DNA of 64,000 nt from Saccharomycodes ludwigii (lineage: Eukaryota > Ascomycota > Saccharomycetes > Saccharomycodales > Saccharomycodaceae), in the NCBI RefSeq assembly GCF_020623625.1, contig NC_060200.1, positions 690,001-754,000 of the forward strand. Reading direction: 5' to 3'. Made by a program: the position numbers and the translations under genes. The notes under the pieces are model-generated. The model was not told the origin of the DNA, made no database searches, and worked only from the letters and a program-made list of their open reading frames with translations. This document shows positions 1 through 12,933 of this stretch, in pieces; position 1 is the stretch's first letter, and each line of letters opens with the position of its first letter.

Positions 1-2280
1 GTCTCGCAAGGGACCTATTCTCTTAACAGTTCTGCTAGCTATAGAATTCCTATTGGCCTACAATTTGTTTGGACTCTTATTTTGGGATCAGGAATGATTT
101 TTTTACCCGAAAGTCCCAGATATTATGTGTTAAAAGACCAATTGAATAAAGCTGCTGAATCTTTGTCGTTTTTGAGAGGCGTTCCGGTAGACGATACGGG
201 GTTACTAGAAGAGTTGGTCGAAATCAAAGCAAATTATGATTATGAACTTTCATTTAAATCAGATTCTTTGAAGGACTGTTTTATTTCAAGCAAAGTTAGA
301 TATAAACAAACGTTAAGGATGTTTACTGGTATTGCCATCCAAACATTCCAACAGTTTTCAGGGATTAATTTTATCTTTTACTATGGTGTGAATTTTTTTA
401 GCAGAACTGGTATTGATAGAAGCTATCTAGTTTCGTTCATCACTTATGCAGTTAATGTTGTGTTCAATGTCCCTGGGTTGTTTTTGGTTGATTTTATAGG
501 TAGAAGGAAGTTACTAATTAGTGGCGGGATCATGATGACCATTGCCAATTTTATTGTTTCTATTGTGGGTACCTGCTTAAATTCTGTGGTTGCCGATAAG
601 GTCATGATTGCTTTTATTTGTGTATTTATTGCCAGTTTCAGTGCCACATGGGGTGGTGGTGTTTGGGTAATATCTGCTGAATTATATCCATTGGGTGTTA
701 GATCCAAGTGTACTGCCATTTGTGCAGCTGCTAATTGGTTAGTAAACTTTATTTGTGCGATCATTACTCCCTACTTAGTTGACACAGGATCACATACGTC
801 CTCGTTGGGTGCAAAAATATTTTACATATGGGGCTCATTAAATGCAGCAGGTGTTTTAGTTGTTTATTTTACTGTTTATGAAACCAGCGGGTTGACGTTA
901 GAAGAAATAGATGAATTATATAGATTGTCTCCAAACGCGATGGGATCATCCAGTATCAATAAGAAGATTAGAATGAATTCAATAACACCATTATCCTCCA
1001 ATGGCCCGGGCTCAATGATGTTGATGAGCCAGGCCGACTCCGCAAATCATAGATATGTGCACCCTACAATAAATGATAATAACGATGACAACGACATGAA
1101 TCTGGAAGATGGTAAAAGGCTAACTAATACTAGTAATGACCATACATCTAAATCAACAAGCAGTAACACGGGAATTCAATATTCTGAACCCATAAACGAT
1201 ATCAACAATCGAAACAATAATATGTGTACTATAGATAAGGGTATTAAAGATAAGAACCCTGAAGAACATCAAATCGAAGAAAATACTAATGATACCGTTG
1301 CTCGCCACGATGAGAACATGGGTACTGTAGTTGATAATAATAGGATCGTATATGAATCATCTGGGGTGAATATGGATAACAATTTAACGCAACCGATGCA
1401 TAGAAAAGGGTCTATGCTATCCAATTTATCTACAAGTTCATTTGACAATAATTTGCATACGTATGTTGACTTGGGTAATGGTTTGGGATTGAATGCTTAT
1501 AATAGGGGGCCACCTTCGTTAACATCAGATAATGATGATCCAACTGAAGACATAGGTGGACAGGATTTATCAAATAAGTTAACTGATTTTTTTCGTACTG
1601 ATTTTTTCATGGATAAACCGAATACTATGAGTAATACTAATAACAACGGTAGTGTTAATACAAAAGACAATAATACTAATACAATGTCCATAAAATCTAT
1701 GAACACTAATTGTTTAGACCTAAACAAAGTTGAAAGAACTATTAGTAATGTTAATAGTAACAAAAACAACAATAACGGTACTAAAACTTCAATGAAGATA
1801 AATTCGAACCCATCCACTAAATCTGCATCATCTTCGCCTGACGTTAAAAGTTTCGATACCAACGTTAATTCGAATAACGATACTACTGATGCTTCTAATT
1901 TACCTGAATTTTTTAAATATAAGAATAATAACAACAATATACATAATGCCAATAGTTACAACGATGAGTTAGATAGATTCAAAAGTTATTCTACTGGTTC
2001 CAAGTATAAGCCTAGCAACACCTCTTTTGATGAACAACGTGATCATAATGGGAACGTTTATAACAATGATTTTAATGAGTATATGGCACATTTGATAAAT
2101 AGTAACAACAACACTAATAGTGATAATTTTAATAATATAAACAATAAAAGTTCCACCTCTGCATCTGAAAAACATAATGGTAGCAATTTTTCCAATAATA
2201 ATAATAATATTACGGCACCAAGTATTAACTTTGGAAACATTATAAATAATACGGCGAATATTAATGGAAATGACAAATAA
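1..2280 (+). CDS. SNF3: Glucose sensor of the Snf3/Rgt2 type, 5'-truncated by the window edge
   Basis: The frame is open from base 1, so the true start lies upstream; 759 residues are visible. The first part is the second half of a major-facilitator sugar carrier: the YRIPIG segment before a membrane helix (codons 14-19), PESPRYY after it (about codon 36), FIGRRKLL between later helices, [11 protein letters not shown] near the end, and [14 protein letters not shown] closing the carrier domain. Instead of a short tail there are about 450 Asn/Ser/Thr-rich residues. Inside them (bases about 1456-1530) is the glucose-sensor tail box, [16 protein letters not shown], which marks Snf3/Rgt2 and is absent from ordinary hexose transporters. 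In S. cerevisiae such sensors sit in the plasma membrane and signal through casein kinase and Mth1/Std1 to induce HXT genes. One clear box copy is seen. Position 43-45 encodes the arginine before the helix, which I recall as the site of dominant signalling mutations in Snf3/Rgt2. Confidence 0.93.
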   Translation, partial: VSQGTYSLNSSASYRIPIGLQFVWTLILGSGMIFLPESPRYYVLKDQLNKAAESLSFLRGVPVDDTGLLEELVEIKANYDYELSFKSDSLKDCFISSKVRYKQTLRMFTGIAIQTFQQFSGINFIFYYGVNFFSRTGIDRSYLVSFITYAVNVVFNVPGLFLVDFIGRRKLLISGGIMMTIANFIVSIVGTCLNSVVADKVMIAFICVFIASFSATWGGGVWVISAELYPLGVRSKCTAICAAANWLVNFICAIITPYLVDTGSHTSSLGAKIFYIWGSLNAAGVLVVYFTVYETSGLTLEEIDELYRLSPNAMGSSSINKKIRMNSITPLSSNGPGSMMLMSQADSANHRYVHPTINDNNDDNDMNLEDGKRLTNTSNDHTSKSTSSNTGIQYSEPINDINNRNNNMCTIDKGIKDKNPEEHQIEENTNDTVARHDENMGTVVDNNRIVYESSGVNMDNNLTQPMHRKGSMLSNLSTSSFDNNLHTYVDLGNGLGLNAYNRGPPSLTSDNDDPTEDIGGQDLSNKLTDFFRTDFFMDKPNTMSNTNNNGSVNTKDNNTNTMSIKSMNTNCLDLNKVERTISNVNSNKNNNNGTKTSMKINSNPSTKSASSSPDVKSFDTNVNSNNDTTDASNLPEFFKYKNNNNNIHNANSYNDELDRFKSYSTGSKYKPSNTSFDEQRDHNGNVYNNDFNEYMAHLINSNNNTNSDNFNNINNKSSTSASEKHNGSNFSNNNNNITAPSINFGNIINNTANINGNDK

Positions 2281-2283
2281 TGT

Positions 2284-2318
<35 letters not shown>

Positions 2319-2689
2319 AAAAAAAGCATAAAATTATACACTATATTTTTCATTATTCAATTTCTCTTTCTTCCTTCTTCTCACTCTTTATGTAAAAGTT
2401 TCTTACATACAAGCTATTAACCTTTCAAATTGAGATTTAATTATTTGATTGATTTTGCCTTATATATTGGCACTTATAGATATCTACTAAGTATTGAATC
2501 TTAATATCCAGTTTATGTATCTACTGTAAATATTAACATTTTATTCATCTACATACATTTTTAACCAAAAGAGAGTCCTATGTACACCAGATATAATTGT
2601 TATATTATAAGGCAATGTCAAAATAGATCTGCCGTTATTTTCAGTCAATATGGAAAACCAGAATGCTATCCTTTCGTAGTAAATCTTTC

Positions 2690-2729
<40 letters not shown>

Positions 2730-3258
2730 GAATATCGGCATATATCTATTTTCGGTTAAAAGGCAGGGATTCAAAAGATTTTATAAGTTGTTCTTTTGCT
2801 TTTATTTTCACATTTTCGTTTGTTCAATTGAAGTAATCTAACACGGTCATCTTGAGCGGTTAAATATTTTTTTTTTTTTTTGCTTATTCTTTTGTCTTGT
2901 TTGTTATTTTTTTATTGAACTTCATCATTATGATTAACTATTACCAAAAAGAAAAAAAAAAAAAAGTTTTGTTTTAAAAATAATACCTTATTAATACTAC
3001 AAAAATACATTAGCTTAATCCTACTGAATACAAAGATATAATAGAGAGGAAGGACAAGTTATCAATAGTTTTCAATTATTTGCCTCACCAATTAAAGTGC
3101 TTTTTTATCTGAAAATTGTGAAAAAGTGGTACTTTAAGGAACCAGTTAGATTATAAATAATTTTTTTTTTTTTATAGACTAATAATTCATCCATTTATCT
3201 ATTTTAATAAAGTTTGCTATAGGATATAAGAACAATTTACTGAGATTCGTATAATATA
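2281..3258. other. Intergenic region, SNF3 to NUS1
   Basis: No gene is seen. It contains an A29 run directly after the SNF3 stop (2288-2316), a T36 run (2693-2728) and several shorter A/T runs. The last 500 bases should hold the NUS1 promoter, but no specific site is recognised. Confidence 0.6.
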
Positions 3259-4281
3259 ATGGCTACACTAGCTTCTTCAACATCATATCACTCGAAGAGA
3301 ATATCAGCACCAGAAAATGAAAGACCAAATGCTGCGAAACTTAATTTAAAGAAAATTAAATCACTTGCTGAGACTACGATTTTAAAACCAAGACAATCCT
3401 CATCTCCAAATAGGGAAAATGAAATAAGATCAGTAAATAAGGACCATGTAAACAGAATCAGTTTTATTTTTTACAAAGTTCTTTTAGCGATATTCTTCTG
3501 CGTATATGCATGTGTTAGATATTACCAATACACATGGAACAGAACTAAAATTAAGCTTTTCAATCTAGCTTACAATCCATCAAACACACCTCAATTAATT
3601 AGAAGAGATGTTATTAAATTAAACAAAATTCCAAAAAGATTAGCCACAATTATAGATTATAGATTAGAAGAGGATGTTGGGGGTGGTATAAATGGGCTGG
3701 TCAATAATGCCACAGATATAATTGCATGGACTGTTTCTTCTGGTATTAAGCATTTAATACTATATGATTATGATGGTAGATTAAAGAGTAATGTTGCTTT
3801 GTTACGAGATGAAACCTGGCAAAAATTATGTAATTATTTTGGACCTAAAAATCCACCTAAATTTGCATTTAGGATTCCACATTCTAACAAATTATATTTC
3901 AATAGAACTGATAATAACGATAATAATAATAAGGACGATTCACGTAAAGTTAGCATTGAAGTAACATTACTATCTAATGAAGATGGTCGCGAAACAATTG
4001 TTGATTTAACAAAGACCATGGCAGATCTCTGTTCAAATAAGCATTTGAGTTTAGACGATATAACTATGGATTTGGTGGATTCAGAATTAAAATTATTAGT
4101 GGGACATGAACCTGACTTGCTTATTTATTTTGGTCCTAGTTTAGATTTGCAAGGCTATCCACCATGGCATATTAGACTAACAGAATTGTACTGGGAACCA
4201 GATAACGATGAGGTCACTTATTCTGTGTTTATAAGAGGATTAAAAAAATATTCTTCATGCAAAATTAATGTGGGAAAATAG
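3259..4281 (+). CDS. NUS1: Nus1, Nogo-B-receptor-like subunit of cis-prenyltransferase
   Basis: The product has 340 residues (S. cerevisiae Nus1 375). Nus1 pairs with Rer2 or Srt1 at the ER to make dehydrodolichyl diphosphate for protein glycosylation. A basic, Ser-rich N-terminus is followed by one hydrophobic anchor (about residues 67-87). The C-terminal half has the inactive cis-prenyltransferase fold: LILYDYDGRLKSN, then LLIYFGPSLDLQGYPPWHIRLTELY. It ends in NVGK, matching the xGK C-terminus that the partner subunit needs. An Asn/Asp-rich insert (about residues 216-226) is probably a loop. It lies next to the SNF3-type gene as SNF3-NUS1 do in S. cerevisiae. The start is the first ATG in frame after a T-rich leader. 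Confidence 0.9.
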   Translation: MATLASSTSYHSKRISAPENERPNAAKLNLKKIKSLAETTILKPRQSSSPNRENEIRSVNKDHVNRISFIFYKVLLAIFFCVYACVRYYQYTWNRTKIKLFNLAYNPSNTPQLIRRDVIKLNKIPKRLATIIDYRLEEDVGGGINGLVNNATDIIAWTVSSGIKHLILYDYDGRLKSNVALLRDETWQKLCNYFGPKNPPKFAFRIPHSNKLYFNRTDNNDNNNKDDSRKVSIEVTLLSNEDGRETIVDLTKTMADLCSNKHLSLDDITMDLVDSELKLLVGHEPDLLIYFGPSLDLQGYPPWHIRLTELYWEPDNDEVTYSVFIRGLKKYSSCKINVGK

Positions 4282-6013
<1,732 letters not shown>

Positions 6014-6071
6014 AGAAGGAGCCAGAGAGTAGCTTAGAGAGAGACAAAGAGAGAGAGAGAAAGAGAAAGAG
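6014..6071. repeat. Purine (GA-rich) tract in the ARF copy A 3' flank
   Basis: Directly after the stop codon is a run of almost pure purines built from GAGA units, most regular at 6044-6071. It would be in the mRNA 3' UTR. It also creates an open frame on the other strand that is not a gene. Confidence 0.6.
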
Positions 6072-6720
6072 ATTTTGTGTAGTATAACTAATTATGTATA
6101 TGTTTTTCTCTTTGTTTATTATTGTTATTATTGTCATTGTTTCAATTTTTAAAATTTTTTAGCTGAAAATTTCCAATCTTAATCTTATTTTTATTATTAG
6201 TTCGATTGTGCTTTTACAATAAAAAAATAGTACCAGATACTACTGTCTTTTTTACATTTAATATTTACTTGCTGTTTTACAAAGCTATTTTGGTCTTATC
6301 ATGGGAAATATATATATATATTTAAAAAAAGAAAGAAACAAAATAGTTTTTGCTATTTTATAAATTATTGAGTAAATCAATAATGAATTGCATTAATAAT
6401 ATTTCAATAAATACTGGAATTATCAAACAACTGTTGAACTACAAATCCGATAAAGCCTTGTGATTTATAACATTTAGGTTTTGAGTTATATTAAAGTTTA
6501 AATTTGATTACTTTCAAATAAACTATGGACCTAACAAACTGTTAGTAGTTATATTTCTCTAACATACTCTTGAAACTAACATATATATATTATTTAAATG
6601 ATACTAGTGATTATAATAAATAAGCTCACCCATAGGATTTGCATATATATATATAGAGAGAGAGAAATTATTTGTAGACGGTTGCTACTTAATAAATTTC
6701 ATATAATTTTTTGTTCAATC

Positions 6721-7490
6721 TGTTGGGGCATACGCCCACCGTATAAAATGCGAACTCGCTGCAAGACAATTGCTAGCGATGCGCATATTAATAATATCGA
6801 AGATAAGAATGAAATATAAATAACATCTATATAAATATATATGAAACACCAAGCACAACCCATAGAAAGGACATATAAAGAATGTCTACCTCAAGAAGTA
6901 AAGTAATAAATGAGTCAACCACAAAAAGTGCTACGCTCATACAAAGCAGATCATGATAACACTACTAAGATGAAACAACAATAAACAAGTTATAGTAATA
7001 GAAAGGTAGAGATTAACTACTCGACCAAGAGGGGTAATAACCTCAAGATAAATAACATGAAACAACAAATAAATTATATCAATGATAATAATAGATTAAG
7101 TTCGATCATTGATAAAACCAGAAAGGTATATAAAGGATTAGTTTCCAACCTTTCACAACAAGACATTAGTTTGTCAGGTAATTCGTTATCCCTATATAAC
7201 TATTAGTTTAGCTTATATAGAAAGGGGAAGAAGAACCATATAGATATAATAATATAGAAATAGACATAGACAGAGAAATATAGATATAATAAATATACGA
7301 TCATATATACATATGATCAAGGGCCCAATAATACAAAACTAGAAAGTAAACATCTTATAATAATGAGTGAAGAATCTAATATGGAAGTTCCTGCGGAACA
7401 GAGAAATAATCTAACTTCGGGTAACAACCCGAACGACGAATTATTCCAACACAATCCTTTTCTGATAAAGAGGTCATGCTGAACATCGTT
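6721..7490 (+). mobile_element. Relic of an LTR retrotransposon (broken fossil)
   Basis: An LTR-like segment at 6721-7160 (440 bases) starts TGTTG and ends CAACA, giving matched 5-base terminal inverted repeats, and contains TATAAA-type boxes near 6741 and 7131. It is followed by a leader-like stretch and, from about 7364, a short stretch that could be the start of a gag gene. No polymerase region, second LTR, clear tRNA primer site or target-site duplication is seen. The element is broken, with most of it missing, and is therefore probably old. The TGTTG/CAACA ends fit the Ty1/copia group of yeasts, but the family cannot be fixed from so little. Confidence 0.4.
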
Positions 7491-8068
7491 TTATACGATA
7501 TAGTAGAAAATTTAGTAATAAATTGATAAAATTATTTTAGGTATTAAAAAAAGACGTGGATAGTTAACCATAATACAATATGCACAAGTTATTGAAATTT
7601 ATTAAAAAATAATCTTCAAAGATTCTGATTTTGTTACAAATAACCATATATAAAAGAAAATGAATTGTGTGGTAAGATATTAAGTTAACTACAAGATGGC
7701 ACAGTTTATTGAATTGTTGTTTGTATGTTAATATGCATAAAATTGGATCATTTCTGTTGTAAATATTATCATTGTATCGAGTGGTTGATAATACACAGTG
7801 GCTTAACAGATATATATATATATATTTTTAAAGGAATTAGACAACATTTCTTTCGTATATTGTAATAAGTGTAAGCAATGGTTGTTTTTATTTATTTATT
7901 GTTTTCTGAGCAAGTTTCTATGGGTAAATTTGTAGAAAGAAATGGAAAAGAATTATATTGTAAAATATTTATTTATTTTTAACTTTTTTGGTGTAGAAAA
8001 GTTTTTCTCAGTCGATAAACAGAAGAAAAAAAAACAAAAAAAAAAATGAAATTAACGTTAACAGACAG

Positions 8069-8095
8069 CGCACAACAAAACTCTTGTTTTGTGCG
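8069..8095. other. Hairpin with a UCUU loop
   Basis: CGCACA + AAAC pairs with GTTT + TGTGCG around a TCTT loop, with a 3-base bulge (ACA) in the left arm: 10 base pairs, GC-rich against an AT-rich background. A T/A-rich ATAA repeat follows. It could be part of a transcript end or a decayed mobile element. No function is assigned. Confidence 0.35.
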
Positions 8096-8098
8096 GTT

Positions 8099-8128
8099 AT
8101 AAATAAATAAATAAATAAATAAATAAAT
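8099..8128. repeat. (AAAT)n microsatellite
   Basis: About seven tandem AAAT units lie directly after the hairpin at 8069-8095. Confidence 0.85.
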
Positions 8129-8648
8129 TCTTTCAATAAAAACACGGATTGGCTGTTCATTTCTTAACTTTTTCTTTATTTAAAAAAACGTTAAAAAAAA
8201 AAAAAAAGATTTCTAATAATTTCTTAAATTTCCACTCAATTAAATTTTTGTTCTTTGCTTTTGTTGCTCTTTTATTTACCAATTATCTTAATCATTGGCT
8301 AAACTATATCTATTTTTCCTTTCTTTTTCCCTTTTCCCCCTGTCTATCTTCTTAAAAGTACTTATTATCTTTACTTCCTTCTTTAACTTCAATTCCAATT
8401 CCTTTTTCCTTTTCTTTTACTTTGTTTTTTAGTAAAAACTCTCCAAAAAACAACAAGGAATCAGTATGTTTGTTCTTTTTCAAAATTTTAAATTCTTTTA
8501 ATTCAACTGGGGAAAATAAATAGAAAATATTTGGATTACTCACTTCAAGATTGTAAAATGTATATTTTCGAATAAAACTGAACTGTTTTTATCCCAATAG
8601 CTCCCTCTATTTTATGTCCAAAGAGAGTCAAAACGTGTGGGAAATCGG

Positions 8649-8687
<39 letters not shown>

Positions 8688-9509
8688 TTGGCATCTAATC
8701 ATATCAGTGATGGACAAGCACAACAAAATGCTAAGAGCTTTAGCTTTCTTTACCCTTTCTCCCGTTTTTCCTTTTTTTGTTGTCAATTGAATACTTAGAG
8801 AGAATAAAGCAAAGGCTTTGGTTATTACTATGCCTTATTAAAGATTTGTATTTGAATGTGGCTTTTAATTTTAAAAATATCCTGGTTTTTCGTTTTCTTT
8901 ATTGAAAAAAAAAAAAAAAACTAAATAAATAAGTTTTTATTATACTTCACCCGGGCACTTAATATGATAATGGGAATAATTATAGTTTAACGTACCTTTT
9001 TCTTTTTTAAAGTCTAAGATCCAGGACAGAGCGGCAATGTTTTACACATTCCAAAAAGATGTAAACATAATGTAGCCAAAGTTTAAAGATTCTGAATTTA
9101 AGAAACTAAGCATGATTAAGATTCAAACTCTACATTGTTTCAATTTCAATTCCTATGTGGCCTCCCAAAGGGGAAAAAAAGTTAAAAGATTCTATCAAAG
9201 TATCATATTTATGGTTGAGCGACACATATATTTAAGAATCAAATAAGAATAACAAAATAAACGTTTATTCAGACTTATTTTATATTTTCCATTTACTGCG
9301 CAACAGATCAACGCTCAAACTGGAAAAAGGTATATGCATTTATTATCATTAAAACCATAAATTCAAAAAAAAAAATTTTCTCTTTTTTAATATTTTCCCT
9401 CCCTCTTGAAAAAAAAAAATTGGAATGAAAACCGTGTCCTCTCTTTTACTAACACTTTTAATATAATTTTATTTGCAATAGCAAATATTGTATCCATACA
9501 CAAACATAA

Positions 9510-10100
<591 letters not shown>

Positions 10101-10331
10101 AAGAAGAAGGCATTGTATCAGAGAAAAGAAAGTTTTATTTGTATAGTTACTTTATGTTTCTCGCCTTTTATCGTTAATATTAGTATTTAATTTGTTTTAT
10201 TAGTATATTTTTTTAATTAAATTTTAGTAAGAGTTGTCTTTGTCTTTTGGTTCTATCTTTTTTATATTTTATCAATTATTAGATTTTATTTTGTTATACG
10301 TATACAGTTGAGAGAAAAAAAAATCTAAAGG

Positions 10332-10365
<34 letters not shown>

Positions 10366-10507
10366 AAAAGAAATAAATTGTGTTATTTCCGGATTTCAAT
10401 CAAATGTTACCGAAACACATTTTTTAAACTTATTTTCTTTTTTTTTTTTTTTTTTTGAATCAATAAAAATAAAAAAACCTTATTTGTGACAAGCGCTCGG
10501 AACATTA

Positions 10508-10520
10508 CCATCCGTACCTT
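10508..10520 (+). promoter_or_regulatory. Rap1-like (RPG box) site upstream of RPL35
   Basis: CCATCCGTACCTT differs by two bases from the classic RPG box ACATCCGTACATT that drives ribosomal-protein genes. It is 875 bases before the RPL35 start, farther than usual, so the call is tentative. Confidence 0.35.
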
Positions 10521-10530
10521 TTACATTTGT

Positions 10531-10573
10531 TTTTTTACCAAATTTTTTACCAAGTTTTTTACCAAGTTTTTTA
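10531..10573. repeat. Short tandem repeat, TTTTTTACCAAG type
   Basis: Three consecutive units of about 12 bases; the first differs by one base (AAA for AAG). Confidence 0.75.
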
Positions 10574-11394
10574 CAACAGGATAAAAAATTGAATAGGTAA
10601 TAATAAACAGTATGTTCCCAACTTTATGTCTGTATATATTATATTTATTTAGTTGGAAAAAAATAAAAATAATAAATAAAAAGGTTTTAGGACAATGAGA
10701 TTTTTACACAAAAATAACCAACTATTTACCAAGTTTGTTTTTCCTTTACAGTTATGTTCTTATGATTTATGCCTTTTAGTATTCAACTGTATTTTTATAC
10801 CAAGCACTTGCTTTCTCCTCATCCATCTCTTGAGTCCTAGTTTTTTTTTTTTTTTTTTTTTTTTTCTTAACAAATTTCTGCCTAGACAAGTAAACAAATA
10901 TTTTTCTGTTTCGCTCTTTGTTTAAAAAAAGTGACCCAAAGAAAAAAAAAACATCTGTTAAAGAAAGCGCGCAAAGAGAGCGGATGAATAATAATAGCTC
11001 CGAGTACTCTCAAAACCCAGAGGTAAGATATATTAAAACACAGCTTACGTTAATTGCGCACCTTTTTTTTTTTTTTTTTTTTTAGTGAAAGGCAAAAGAA
11101 CAAACTTTGTAAATTTCTAGCTACACTTTTTCATAGGCTTCTGTCTAAAAACTTTTCTCTATTTTCATTTTCTTTTTCATTTTCTTTCTTTCTTTTTTTT
11201 TTTTTTTTTTTTCTTATTTTTAAAAATACACTTTACCTTTTGTGGGTTTTTCTCGTTTGCCCAATTCTGGCAGAGTATTTCAAAAAAAAAAATCTTGTTT
11301 CCATCTCTCTGCTCGTTGTTATATATCAAATTTATTCGTTAAATTTCAAAACATAACTACTCAGGAATTCTAGACACACAAGATATAGCAAAAA

Positions 11395-12567
11395 TGGTAT
11401 GTTACCTCTATCATTAAAGAAGTGAAAATAAATAGGGAAGTTGAAAGCAAAGTAAAATATAAATATTAAAGTCTGTGCTTATAAAATGTGGGCAAGCTTG
11501 ATCATATGTTTAACTAAAGGAATTAGGTATCTACAAACAGACAAAGTGCATGTAGGACATGAACGAACTAGATCATTATAAGGTTAAAAGGCAAGTGACG
11601 GGATAAATAAATTGTGCCATGGAATGATGCATACTAATGGAGTCGTGTGTATAGAATATTTACTACATGAGTTTAAAACATTTGAATTGTAACAGTAAAT
11701 TATATTATATTACAAAAATTGATGAGTCTATAACTAACCATAGTTTAGACAGTCAACTAGGAAAGTTTGTGGTAATTTTGCTTTCAGAGAGAGGAACGTT
11801 TAAGTGAAAATTGGATGTTTTTAAGAAAGTGGTTTACTTATTTGTCTACTTTGTTTCCACATACTTTAAAGATGATGTTTATAAAAGAAAAGGTATACAT
11901 CAATAATATTACAAATTAAATCAACATGTTAATAACCTTGCCATCGTTACCAAATCTGTGTCATAAGATCGGAAACAGCAGAGGAATTTTTCTCACATCT
12001 TTTCATACTTTTAGTGGCTGCATGCATAGCACTGGAATATCTCTTTCTATTTTTCGACTTCCCCTTTATTAAAACTTTTGTTTTTTTTTTTTTTTTTCAG
12101 TATTATTTTACTAACATTTTTTTTTTATTACTTTTATCATATCGTATCTTCCCTGAGTTAGAGCCGATACGTTTCTCGTGATCAAAAGGAAAAATATATT
12201 TAAACAGGCCGGTGTTAAAGCTTACGAATTGAAAACTCAATCCAAGGAACAATTAGAATCCAAATTGGTTGATTTGAAAAAGGAATTGGCTGACTTGAAG
12301 GTTCAAAAATTGTCCAAGCCATCTTTACCAAAGATCAATACTGTTAGAAAGAACATTGCTCGTGTTTTGACCATCATTAACTTGAACCAAAGACAAGCTG
12401 TTGCTGATTTGTACAAGGGTAAGAAATATCAACCAAAGAGTTTGAGAGGTAAGAAGACCAGATCCTTGAGAAGAGCTTTGACTAAGTTTGAAGCCACTAG
12501 AATTACTGAAAAGCAAAAGAAGAAGCAAATTGCTTTCCCACAAAGAAAGTATGCTATTAAAGCTTGA
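11395..12567 (+). CDS. RPL35: Ribosomal protein L35 (uL29), two exons
   Basis: Exon 1 is the start codon alone (11395-11397); exon 2 is 12208-12567. Joined, they give a 120-residue protein, M + AGVKAYELKTQSKEQ and so on, ending RKYAIKA, which agrees with yeast eL35/uL29 over its whole length. The protein sits at the exit tunnel of the 60S subunit and contacts SRP and the nascent-chain complex. S. cerevisiae RPL35A/B also carry an intron right after the ATG, which supports this structure. An open frame exists from 12178 but lacks the correct start. It is downstream of ARF and next to UFD2 (convergent), as in S. cerevisiae. Confidence 0.95.
11398..12207 (+). other. Spliceosomal intron of RPL35 (810 nt)
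   Basis: Donor GTATGT at 11398, branch box TACTAAC at 12109-12115, acceptor TAAACAG ending at 12207. The branch-acceptor distance is about 93 nt, long for yeast. Between them lies a 6-bp stem (CGTATC 12143-12148 with GATACG 12166-12171) whose 17-nt loop holds a TAG (12159-12161) that would otherwise be the first good acceptor. Using that TAG would give a frame that stops after 14 codons. No snoRNA boxes could be paired convincingly within the intron. Confidence 0.9.
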
Positions 12568-12933
12568 GTCTTTTGGTTTTTTTTTGAATTATTACCGATT
12601 GATGCAACAGGTTTATACTTTTTTTTTCTGTAATTTTCTATAAACATACATTTTTTTTTGTTGTGTAAAAAGAAAAGTAGTATATTTTAATAATATCAAC
12701 ATTGATTCAGTCTTTTCTATACGTTGCTATATTTATAAATCACACATACTTGTCCGATGTTTTCTTCAATGTGCTTGGTCTTAAACTTCTGCCAACGTGA
12801 TCTTATCGTCGTTTATGCTGCTTAAAAAAGAAAATGTGTTCCAAAAAAAAAAAAAAAAAATGGCACAAACTACATGTTTATTCATAATATTTGGAGCTTT
12901 ATATATACATAAAAGTAAAAGAATTACAAAAAT

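Larger units (their letters stand above)
10101..11394. other. Intergenic region, ARF copy B to RPL35
   Basis: No gene is seen. Contents are an A33-type run near 10330-10363, a threefold 12-base tandem repeat (10531-10573), a Rap1-like site (10508-10520) and T-rich tracts before RPL35. Frames at 10695-10925 and 11054-11356 are translated T-runs. Confidence 0.55.

Noticed and set aside
1497-1952. 151-codon frame on the minus strand inside the glucose-sensor tail
   Set aside because: It is the Leu-rich shadow of Asn/Asp repeats on the other strand; the plus-strand protein is recognisable.
6598-6819. 73-codon frame running into the LTR relic
   Set aside because: It begins in TA/GA repeats and shows no protein features.
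9447-9482. TACTAAC plus CAATAG before ARF copy B as a 5'-UTR intron
   Set aside because: The only good donor upstream (GTATGT near 7722) is about 1.7 kb away; no support for such a long leader intron.
10695-11356. Two small frames upstream of RPL35
   Set aside because: Both consist largely of Phe from T runs and lie in the RPL35 promoter.
12178-12567. RPL35 frame starting at 12178
   Set aside because: The first residues come from the intron; the true start codon is the isolated ATG at 11395.
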